The notes under the pieces were generated by a model. The model worked only from the letters and a program-made list of their open reading frames with translations, was not told the DNA's origin and searched no databases. 23,112 nt of DNA, from NCBI GenBank assembly GCA_029069015.1, contig JAIEBL010000302.1, forward strand, positions 1-23,112. Direction: 5' to 3'. Below, in pieces: positions 5,973 through 12,779 of the stretch (its first letter is position 1; each line of letters starts with the position of its first letter). The DNA is from Clostridiales bacterium. Its GTDB lineage: Bacteria; Bacillota; Clostridia; Christensenellales; Pumilibacteraceae. Made by a program: the position numbers and the translations under genes.

Positions 5973-8519
5973 ATGAAAAAAATCGTCTTGATCGACGGCA
6001 ACAGCCTGATAAACCGCGCATACTTTGCGCTGCCGCCGCTCAATAACGCACAGGGCGAGCCCGTGCATGCGGTATACGGGTTTGCGACGATGCTCGTCAA
6101 AACCGTGGAAACGGTGCAGCCCGATTGTATCGTTGTCGCGTTCGACCGTCACGAGCCGACTTTTCGGCACAAAATGTACGACGGATACAAGGCGCACCGC
6201 AAGCACATGCCCGACGATCTGCTCAGCCAAATGCCTATTTTAAAAGACATGCTCGACGCGATGGGTATTACGCACGTAGAGCTAGGCGGGTACGAGGCCG
6301 ACGATCTTATCGGTACGCTTGCCAAGCGGTTTGACGCGCGCACCTATATCGTCACGGGCGACCGCGACAGCTTTCAGCTTGTGGACGAAACGACATCCGT
6401 TTTGTATACGAAGCGGGGCATTACCGAAACGGAAGAAATCACGGTAGAGAGCTTGCAATCCCTCTACTCGCTTACGCCGCAGGGCGTCATCGAATACAAG
6501 GCGCTTGCGGGGGATTCGAGCGACGAGATCCCCGGCGTCGCGGGCGTGGGTGACAAAACGGCAAAGTCGCTACTTGCACAGTATAATAACGTAGAGGGCG
6601 TGTATGCGCATATAGACGAGCTTCCCGCCGCACTCGCGACGAAGCTGCGAAACGGTAAGAAAAACGCGGACCTCAGTAAGACGCTTGCCACGATCGATAC
6701 GAACGTGCCGCTGCCGCTTACTTTGGAAGAGTGTGCGTTTACCTTTCCGTTTGGCAAAGAAACGTTTGCTTTCTTTGAAAAGCAGGGATTTAAAACGCTT
6801 CTTCGCAGAGCCGACCTGTTCAGTGTGGGCGACGACGCGCCAGTCTCGGAGCGGCGCAACGCCGAGACGGTTATGCTCTCATCCCTGCAGGCCGTGACCG
6901 AAAAGCTGTCGGGCGCGAATGAAGCGGCGTTTTGGCAAAGCGAAAGGGCGCTTCATTTCGCCGTCGATACGAACACCGAATACGTTGTCGAACTTGCGGT
7001 CGATCTGTTGACCGCAGGCGTGCGCGAGGGCGAACTTTTCGCGGCGATATCGCCCTTTCTGACCGATCCGAACAAACTGAAAATCGTCTTCGATTCCAAG
7101 CAGTTTAATGCGGGGCTAAAAAAGGACTACCGCATTTCGCCCGTCCGACTTTTCGACGTAAAGCTTGCGCAGTATCTGGCGGATGCTGGCATAGCGCATG
7201 AAGAGCTGAAAGAATTTGCCGATTACTACGGCATACCCGACAGCGCATATGCGAGCGGCCTTTTGTACGCAAAAACGTTGCTGGAAAAGGAACTCGCCGA
7301 GGCGGGTATGGAACGGTTGTACTACGATATAGAACTGCCGCTCGTGGGCGTGCTTGCCGATATGGAAGAAACGGGTGTTGCCGTAAACCGCAGTAAACTC
7401 GAAGAAATCGGACAAAAGTTTACGCTCGAAGAAAAGGAACTGCAAGAAAAAATCTATGCGGCGGCGGGGCAATCGTTCAATATAAAATCGCCGCGTCAGC
7501 TCGCGAAAGTGCTGTTTGAGGATCTGGCGATCTCGTACCCCAAAAAGGGCGCAAAGACCTACAATACGAACGCCGAGATTTTAGAGCAGATCGAGGGTGC
7601 GCACGAAGTCGTGCCGCTCGTCTTGCGCTACCGCCTGATTACCAAACTGAACAGCACGTATATCGACGGGCTGAAAAAGCTTTTGGACGCGCACGGCGCG
7701 GTGCATACCGAATTCAAACAGACGTTGACTACGACGGGGCGGCTTTCCAGCGTAGAACCCAACCTGCAAAACATTCCCGTACGTACGGACGATGGCAAGC
7801 AGCTTCGCTCGCTGTTCGAGGCGCGCGAGGGCTATACGCTCATATCGGCGGACTACTCGCAAATCGAGCTTCGGCTCATGGCGCACCTTTCAAACGATAA
7901 AGCGATGGTTGCCGCCTATCAGACGGGCGAGGACGTCCACGCCTATACGGCGTCGCAGGTATTCGGCATCCCTCTCGAGCAGGTCACCGAAAAAGAGCGA
8001 CGCGCCGCCAAAGCCGTTAACTTCGGCATTATCTACGGCATCAGCGACTTCGGACTGGCCGCCGATCTGAAGATTTCCAGAGGAGAGGCAAAAGAATATA
8101 TCGACAACTATTTTGCGCGGTTTGCGGGTGTGCGGGCGTATCTCGACGATTGCGTGGCAAACGCCAAAAAGACGGGCTACGTTTCCACGATTTTCGGCAG
8201 ACGCCGCAAGATCCCCGAACTGTTTTCGTCTATGTACGTCACGCGGCAGTTCGGCGAGCGTGCCGCTATGAACATGCCCTTGCAAGGCTCGGCGGCGGAC
8301 ATTATCAAAATCGCCATGCTGCGCGTCAGCGAGGCGCTTCGCGGAAAGCGTTCGCGGCTCATCCTGCAAATTCACGACGAGCTGATCATAGAGGCGGCGG
8401 AAGAAGAAAAGGAAGAAGTTAAGGCAATGCTCAAAGACCGCATGGAAAACGCCGTCACGCTTTCCGTGCCGCTTGTGGTATCGGTGGGCGAGGGTAAAAG
8501 CTGGTTTGACTGTAAATAG
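5973..8519 (+). CDS. polA: DNA polymerase I
   Basis: An 848-residue family A polymerase for Okazaki-fragment maturation and excision repair. The N-terminal 5'-nuclease domain is intact (YEADDLIGTLA, TGDRDSFQLV, GDSSDEIPGVAGVGDKTA). The middle 3'-5' exonuclease-like domain looks inactive: the DxE of motif I reads Asp-Thr-Asn (FAVDTNT) and the Asp of motif II reads Asn (KQFNAGL), as is usual in Firmicutes. The polymerase domain has motif A with Asp627 (DYSQIELRL), motif B from Arg676 with Lys680 (RRAAKAVNFGIIYG) and motif C with Asp802 (QIHDELIIE). Length is normal for the family. The start is supported by GAGG upstream and by the conserved opening KIVLIDGNSLINRAYFAL. coaE follows after 48 nt, an arrangement common in Clostridia. 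Confidence 0.98.
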   Translation: MKKIVLIDGNSLINRAYFALPPLNNAQGEPVHAVYGFATMLVKTVETVQPDCIVVAFDRHEPTFRHKMYDGYKAHRKHMPDDLLSQMPILKDMLDAMGITHVELGGYEADDLIGTLAKRFDARTYIVTGDRDSFQLVDETTSVLYTKRGITETEEITVESLQSLYSLTPQGVIEYKALAGDSSDEIPGVAGVGDKTAKSLLAQYNNVEGVYAHIDELPAALATKLRNGKKNADLSKTLATIDTNVPLPLTLEECAFTFPFGKETFAFFEKQGFKTLLRRADLFSVGDDAPVSERRNAETVMLSSLQAVTEKLSGANEAAFWQSERALHFAVDTNTEYVVELAVDLLTAGVREGELFAAISPFLTDPNKLKIVFDSKQFNAGLKKDYRISPVRLFDVKLAQYLADAGIAHEELKEFADYYGIPDSAYASGLLYAKTLLEKELAEAGMERLYYDIELPLVGVLADMEETGVAVNRSKLEEIGQKFTLEEKELQEKIYAAAGQSFNIKSPRQLAKVLFEDLAISYPKKGAKTYNTNAEILEQIEGAHEVVPLVLRYRLITKLNSTYIDGLKKLLDAHGAVHTEFKQTLTTTGRLSSVEPNLQNIPVRTDDGKQLRSLFEAREGYTLISADYSQIELRLMAHLSNDKAMVAAYQTGEDVHAYTASQVFGIPLEQVTEKERRAAKAVNFGIIYGISDFGLAADLKISRGEAKEYIDNYFARFAGVRAYLDDCVANAKKTGYVSTIFGRRRKIPELFSSMYVTRQFGERAAMNMPLQGSAADIIKIAMLRVSEALRGKRSRLILQIHDELIIEAAEEEKEEVKAMLKDRMENAVTLSVPLVVSVGEGKSWFDCK

Positions 8520-8567
8520 TCGTTTGGCGGTCTGTCGCAAGCGGCGTGCGCATAGGATAGAAAAGGT

Positions 8568-9143
8568 ATGGTAAAGGCAGGACTTACGGGCGGGATCGCG
8601 AGCGGCAAAAGCGCAGCGGCCGAAATATTCGAAAAGGCGGGTGCGGTTATCGTAGACGCCGACGTTTTGTCACGGCAATGCCTGTTGCTACCGGCGGTGC
8701 GCTCGGCGCTCAAAGACGCGTTTCCGTCCGTTTTTTGCGGCGACGAATTGGACCGTGCGGCGCTGCGGCAGCTCGTGTTCGGAGATGCGTCCAAGCTGAA
8801 AGTCTTGAACGACATCACACATCCGTCCATTCGTGCGGCGGCGGAAGAGGCGCTCTCGGCGAGCCGCGCGCCCGTCACGATTCTGGTTGCGCCGCTCTTG
8901 TTCGAGGCGGGACTGGACGATCTCGTGCACCCGATCGTTACGGTGGCGTGCCCGGAAACTTTACGTATAGCGCGGCTGATGAAAAGGGATACTATTTCCG
9001 AGGCGCTCGCAAAGCGCATGATCGACGCGCAGCTTTCCGACGAAGCTAGGGCAAAGCGTGCGGACGTCGTGCTTGAAAACGACGGCGACTTAGCGGCGCT
9101 TGAACAAAAAGTGTTGCGCCTCTACGAGGAATGGACGGCATAA
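8568..9143 (+). CDS. coaE: Dephospho-CoA kinase
   Basis: A 191-residue P-loop kinase catalysing the last step of coenzyme A synthesis, ATP-dependent phosphorylation of the 3'-hydroxyl of dephospho-CoA. Walker A is GGIASGKS (8-15), followed by the family's VIVDADVLSRQ segment (Asp31 and Asp33). Further matches are DITHPSIRAAAEE, VAPLLFEAGLDDLV and the lid/C-terminal region with RMIDAQLSDEARAKRADVVLENDGD. Length is normal. The ribosome binding site is weak (AGGATAG about 8 nt upstream, AAAAGG adjoining the ATG). The 3' end overlaps the lytic transglycosylase by 13 nt, so polA, coaE and the transglycosylase are probably one operon. Confidence 0.95.
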   Translation: MVKAGLTGGIASGKSAAAEIFEKAGAVIVDADVLSRQCLLLPAVRSALKDAFPSVFCGDELDRAALRQLVFGDASKLKVLNDITHPSIRAAAEEALSASRAPVTILVAPLLFEAGLDDLVHPIVTVACPETLRIARLMKRDTISEALAKRMIDAQLSDEARAKRADVVLENDGDLAALEQKVLRLYEEWTA

Positions 9144-9670
9144 AAAAGAGCAGGAAAACAGGACTATGGATTGCCGCACTGGCGGCGTTCGTTGCGGCGG
9201 CTGTTACGGTTGCCGCTTTTTCGGTGCGCTTTCTCTATCCGCAAAAATACAAAACGGAGATCACGGAAGTCTGCCAAGCGTACGGTGTGCCCGAAAGCTT
9301 GGTGCGCGCCGTTATAAAGACCGAGAGCAGTTATCGCGCTTCGGCGGTGAGCGGCGCAGGGGCGGTGGGGCTTATGCAGCTTATGCCGCAGACGGCAAAG
9401 GAAACGGCGATGCGCTTGGGCGACGCAACGCTGTGCGAAAAACTGACCGAACCGCGCGCCAATATCACGCTCGGCACGGCGCACCTTGCGTATCTTCTAC
9501 GTAAGTACGAGCTTTCCGACGCGCTTGCCGCCTACAACGCAGGCGAGGGAAATCTCCTCAAATGGAAAGCGGAAGGGAAGACAGAATATCCCTTTAAAGA
9601 AACGCGCGATTACGTGCAAAAAGTCCTGCGCGCCGAGCGGGCATACAGGCGGCTAAGTAGACGAGCATAG
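9131..9670 (+). CDS. Membrane-anchored lytic transglycosylase (SLT domain)
   Basis: A 179-residue protein with one N-terminal membrane segment (about 13-35) and an extracellular SLT/goose-lysozyme-type domain. The catalytic Glu lies in VIKTESSYRASAVS, followed by AVGLMQLMPQTA, the ANITLGTAHLAYLL segment and AYNAGEGNLLKW, then YVQKVL near the end. This set is characteristic of family 1 lytic transglycosylases, which cleave glycan strands of peptidoglycan to 1,6-anhydro ends. Length is typical for small Firmicutes versions. The start overlaps the end of coaE; ACGAGGA directly precedes the ATG. Two hairpins follow the stop codon. Confidence 0.92.
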   Translation: MDGIKKSRKTGLWIAALAAFVAAAVTVAAFSVRFLYPQKYKTEITEVCQAYGVPESLVRAVIKTESSYRASAVSGAGAVGLMQLMPQTAKETAMRLGDATLCEKLTEPRANITLGTAHLAYLLRKYELSDALAAYNAGEGNLLKWKAEGKTEYPFKETRDYVQKVLRAERAYRRLSRRA

Positions 9671-9695
9671 AAAAAAGCGGGACAAAAGCCCGCTT
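9671..9695 (-). terminator. Terminator for the minus-strand membrane protein
   Basis: A 7-bp stem AAGCGGG/CCCGCTT (9675-9681 and 9689-9695) with a 7-nt loop. Only on the minus strand is it followed by a T run (TTTTTT over 9676-9671), so it should end transcripts of the gene at 9749-11131. Confidence 0.65.
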
Positions 9696-9708
9696 CCCAT
9701 TGAGAATG

Positions 9709-9739
9709 AAAATAAGCATATATATGCTTATTTTTTTTT
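9709..9739 (+). terminator. Terminator of the polA-coaE-transglycosylase operon
   Basis: A fully palindromic AT-rich stem covering about 9709-9734 (AATAAGCATA and its complement), continuing into a run of ten T residues on the plus strand. It lies between convergent genes and downstream of the minus-strand terminator hairpin. Confidence 0.75.
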
Positions 9740-9748
9740 GTGTTCCTG

Positions 9749-11131
9749 TTATTGATATATTACTATGGTCTCTTCTTTTTCACGCTTTTTACAAACAAAG
9801 CGAGCGCTGATCAGGGTAATTGTCGCCGCGACCAATATTGCTATTCCGACCCCGACAAGTATAAATCCTGCTCTATCGTTTAGTTTGTTGCTTTTAACGT
9901 AGTCCTCATATGTAAAATATTCTTTGCTGTCTGTCGCCAGGTAGTAAAACGAATTCCATTGTTTTTTGCTGACGCCACCAAGCGAAAACTTCCGGTCTTT
10001 GGCGTTATCTATGTAAATCGTAACCGTATCGCCGGCTTTTACTTCGTTAAAAAACGAGTAGTCGAACTCGTCTAAATATAGGGAGGAGAGGCGGTACTCT
10101 GTCGGTATATCGTAAAAGCCTATTGCAATATAGCCGTGCTTGCTGAAGTTCTCCCGATAATATTCAAGCTTACCCGTTATGTGCGTATACTCGTCGTAGT
10201 TTGGCGCTTTTTCTAAAACCCCACAAAGCGGGATCAATAATGTAGCGCCTAAAGCCATGCAGCAAACGCAAAGTATGCATATGATTTTGAATTTGCTTCT
10301 ATTTGCGCCCTTTACCTTTTTATTTGCGAATTTGTATCTATTCCCAAGGGATACGTCATCATCATCCAGCTCTTTTTTCATGCCGGTGAGGACGCTGAAA
10401 AAAATCAATGCCAAGGCCAATGCGCCCAATAAACCTATCTCCACAATCTCGAATGTGTGGATGCCGATAAAGTACATCAACAAGACCAAGGCCAGCAAGA
10501 TTACGATACTGACTACCAAGAATTTTATTTTAAATTTTTTCTTTCGTTCCTTGTAGTTTGCCCTGTATTCCTGTCCTATTTTTGCCAGGATGGCTTTTCC
10601 TTCGGCCAAAGCGTCTTCTTGGTAATCCTCATTCGATCCGTCCGATTTCCTTTCGTTGATAAGGCGAATCAATTCATGGATTCCTTGCGTAATTGAATCA
10701 GCACGAAACAGACATTTATTGTTTTTGTCGTAAAACTCAATGAGCAACGATCGGGCATCGATACGTCGGATATCGCTTACTTTGATTTTCTTCATTCCGA
10801 AAAACCTACGGATATATACCTCATCGCCGCGGATTGCTTCATAAGTAAAATATAGCTCGTAAAGCAAAAGAAGTTCGAGAAGGGCGAAGAAAGTAAATAT
10901 GCCGAATATTGTCCAAAGTGCTATCTGGTTTTTCCGGAAAAAACAAATTATTATTTCCGACGCAATCACTGAAAAAGAAATGCCAAACCCTGTATGCGCA
11001 AAAATCAGCCAGGATTTTGCCGCTCCGGTCGAAAAATCGTAGTTCGGCCTGACTGTTTTTTTATGGCGGATATTGATCAGCAAATACGAAACTGCCAATA
11101 TTGCCACTGTAACTATAAAAGTGATTAACAT
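9749..11131 (-). CDS. Unknown membrane protein with PH-like segment
   Basis: A 460-residue protein with hydrophobic segments at about 2-20, 40-63, 72-92, 203-223, 231-250, 282-303 and 427-447. Between the third and fourth, residues 99-160 (RGDEVYIRRFFGMKKIKVSDI, then LLIEFYDK) look like the short PH-like domain seen in bacterial PH/DUF6560-type membrane proteins. Residues 305-425 form a soluble, probably extracellular domain. No catalytic motif is visible. The gene is markedly AT-richer than its neighbours and does not share their codon style, consistent with an accessory gene. No clear Shine-Dalgarno precedes ATG 11131; AAGCGGG is the nearest weak candidate, and two TATAAA elements lie within 30 nt, so the leader may be short. 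Function unknown. Confidence 0.75.
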   Translation of the reverse strand: MLITFIVTVAILAVSYLLINIRHKKTVRPNYDFSTGAAKSWLIFAHTGFGISFSVIASEIIICFFRKNQIALWTIFGIFTFFALLELLLLYELYFTYEAIRGDEVYIRRFFGMKKIKVSDIRRIDARSLLIEFYDKNNKCLFRADSITQGIHELIRLINERKSDGSNEDYQEDALAEGKAILAKIGQEYRANYKERKKKFKIKFLVVSIVILLALVLLMYFIGIHTFEIVEIGLLGALALALIFFSVLTGMKKELDDDDVSLGNRYKFANKKVKGANRSKFKIICILCVCCMALGATLLIPLCGVLEKAPNYDEYTHITGKLEYYRENFSKHGYIAIGFYDIPTEYRLSSLYLDEFDYSFFNEVKAGDTVTIYIDNAKDRKFSLGGVSKKQWNSFYYLATDSKEYFTYEDYVKSNKLNDRAGFILVGVGIAILVAATITLISARFVCKKREKEETIVIYQ

Positions 11132-11280
11132 CGTTTATAACCCGCTTTATACTACTTTTTGCTATATCCGATCAGTGTTTATCCCGCAATCATTATAGCA
11201 TATCGGGAGCAAAAAAGCAAGACCCCTCTTCGTTATTTCGTTCGGCCGAGCGAGGGCAGGAAAGGGGGGGCGAAGCACGC

Positions 11281-12204
11281 TTATATATATTTGTTGAGCA
11301 TGCGTTTCGTTTCGGTGACAAGCTCTTCGCGGAGCGGCTCCGGGCTGAGGACGGTGACGCTCGAACCGAAGCTTAAAAGTTTCCCCACGAGGATATTGCC
11401 GCCGAACAGCTCGGCGGTAGCGCGGTAGGCGTTGCCGCAGTCTTCTATCGAGTCCGCGCCCAACCATTCTTCGATTTCGGGCAGGATCAGATTGTCGAAT
11501 TCGATGGTGAAGCGCACGAGGTCGTCGCGTGAAAAGTCGCCGCGCAGCTTTGCGTATACGTCGCTTGGGCGGCGCGTAAACGTATCGGGCGTAAAAGAAA
11601 TGTCTTTGATGCGCGCGATCTTGAAAAGGCGGAAATCGTCACGGCGGTGACACCAACCGTAGACGTACCACAGCCCCCCTTTGAGCACGAGACAGTAGGG
11701 GTCGAACAACCGTTCCGAATCGTATTCGTAGCGGTCGGTGTAGGTCATGCGCACCGTTGTCTTTTCGTCTACCGCTTTGGCGAGCAGCGCGAATTTGTGC
11801 GACGACGCAATGGGGGAGTTCCAGCCTGCCGCGTCGATGACCAGCGTATCCGACTTGATGGCGTAGTCGGGGTCGGCGTAGGATAGGCCGCTGAACTTAT
11901 CTAAAATGCGCGCGCAGAGGTCGTCCTGAAAGCTGTCTTTTGCCGCGTGAATGCAGTTAATAATGCGTGCCTTTTCTTCCGCCGAAAACGCCGCTTTGGA
12001 AAGCACGTAGTCGTCGGGGATGTAGTAGCCGCCCTCCGCGCCCGTTTCGGAATAGACGGGGACGCCCGCAAGCGTCAACGCGTCGATGCAGCGGCTGACC
12101 GTGCGCGTGCTCACGCCCGCCCGTGCGGCGAGCTCGGTGCGCTTGACCTTTCGGCGTTTGGAGATAAGCGTAAAATAGATGATCAGGATATAGTCGGCGT
12201 TCAT
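11281..12204 (-). CDS. WYL-domain transcriptional regulator (YafY/DeoR type)
   Basis: A 307-residue regulator with an N-terminal winged helix-turn-helix (about 5-60: KRTELAARAGVSTRTVSRCIDAL, then GGYYI in the wing) and a central WYL domain (about 130-200) with the diagnostic LKGGLWYVYGWCHRRDDFRLFKIARI segment (WYV in place of WYL). WYL proteins sense small or nucleic-acid ligands and act as repressors or activators. ATG 12204 is preferred over the TTG at 12219 because GAGGG sits just upstream. It diverges from the 107-aa gene at 12308, with a palindrome over its own promoter, suggesting autoregulation. Of the 149 nt beyond its stop (11132-11280) I can only say that a GC-rich imperfect hairpin followed by a T run on the minus strand (about 11212-11265) may terminate it. 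Confidence 0.88.
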   Translation of the reverse strand: MNADYILIIYFTLISKRRKVKRTELAARAGVSTRTVSRCIDALTLAGVPVYSETGAEGGYYIPDDYVLSKAAFSAEEKARIINCIHAAKDSFQDDLCARILDKFSGLSYADPDYAIKSDTLVIDAAGWNSPIASSHKFALLAKAVDEKTTVRMTYTDRYEYDSERLFDPYCLVLKGGLWYVYGWCHRRDDFRLFKIARIKDISFTPDTFTRRPSDVYAKLRGDFSRDDLVRFTIEFDNLILPEIEEWLGADSIEDCGNAYRATAELFGGNILVGKLLSFGSSVTVLSPEPLREELVTETKRMLNKYI

Positions 12205-12232
12205 AAATTTCCCTCGCAAACTTTTTTAAAGT

Positions 12233-12261
12233 ATTTTATCATTAGTGACAAATGCTGTCAA
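12233..12261 (-). promoter_or_regulatory. Promoter of the WYL regulator
   Basis: On the minus strand TTGACA (12261-12256) and TAAAAT (12238-12233) with a 17-nt spacer. Expected +1 is near 12226, giving a leader of about 22 nt with GAGGG. Confidence 0.75.
12246..12260. promoter_or_regulatory. Candidate operator TGACA-N5-TGTCA
   Basis: A perfect inverted repeat with 5-bp arms and a 5-nt centre (TGACA AATGC TGTCA). It overlaps the -35 box and spacer of the WYL regulator promoter and lies just upstream of the opposite promoter of the 107-aa gene, so one bound dimer could control both. Assignment to the WYL protein is inference from position. Confidence 0.5.
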
Positions 12262-12268
12262 CAATATA

Positions 12269-12277
12269 TGGTATAAT
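12269..12277 (+). promoter_or_regulatory. Extended -10 promoter of the 107-aa gene
   Basis: TGG directly before a perfect TATAAT (12272-12277) gives an extended -10 element. No good -35 box at 16-18 nt is visible, which fits an extended -10 or an activator-dependent promoter. Expected +1 is near 12284. Confidence 0.6.
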
Positions 12278-12307
12278 CAAAGAAAAACGAAAGAGAGGAA
12301 TGAAAAA

Positions 12308-12631
12308 ATGTATTTGCTCATCGACACCATGCAAAAGGAAAACGTTCGCGCAGGTGACCCCGTAGTCGTCAAATTCGACCGTGCGCTCGGACTTGTGGGC
12401 GCGTTCGGCATAGGGGGCGAATCGTACGGCTATCTGGCTGCCGAGCAACCCGACGGCTGCCTCGATCCCTGGTCGGTATACGCGCGCATCGGCGACAACC
12501 GTATTATCGCGCGCGCGGCGGTAGTTTTGCCGCACGGTATCTTGCTGCACTCCGAAAGTAGCGTGCTCAGTGCGCCCGTGGCAGTAGCTCGTGTGGAAAA
12601 AGCGGGTTACGGGCTTTGCGTACGCCTTTAA
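12308..12631 (+). CDS. Unknown 107-aa protein divergent from the WYL regulator
   Basis: A small soluble, beta-rich protein. The pattern NVRAGDPVVVKFDRALGLVGAFG..GESYGYLAAEQPDG is faintly like HIRAN or small beta-barrel domains, but I do not regard this as an identification. No signal peptide, membrane segment or metal motif. ATG 12308 is chosen because AGAGAGGA lies about 8 nt upstream; the longer frame from 12245 runs through the promoter. Its divergent position and shared candidate operator suggest control by the WYL protein. Function unknown. Confidence 0.7.
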   Translation: MYLLIDTMQKENVRAGDPVVVKFDRALGLVGAFGIGGESYGYLAAEQPDGCLDPWSVYARIGDNRIIARAAVVLPHGILLHSESSVLSAPVAVARVEKAGYGLCVRL

Positions 12632-12687
12632 AAATTGTACGTCCGAAATAAAAATTTGGAAATGTTTGCTAAACGGGTGTAAAATAT

Positions 12688-12716
12688 TTGTATTTTCCGT
12701 ATCGATGTGGTAAAAT
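12688..12716 (+). promoter_or_regulatory. Promoter of the M28-like gene
   Basis: TTGTAT (12688-12693) and TAAAAT (12711-12716) spaced by 17 nt, with TGG directly before the -10 box (extended -10). Expected +1 near 12723 leaves a leader of about 57 nt to ATG 12780. Confidence 0.7.
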
Positions 12717-12779
12717 AGAAAGAGCATTTTGGCATTTTTTTGCTTTTACGCTTTGCCGAAAGATACGGAGGTTTTCCGA

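Noticed and set aside
12729-12779. TTG start extending the M28-like protein by 17 residues
   Set aside because: No ribosome binding site there, whereas ATG 12780 has GGAGG at ideal distance and begins a typical basic-plus-hydrophobic N-terminus.
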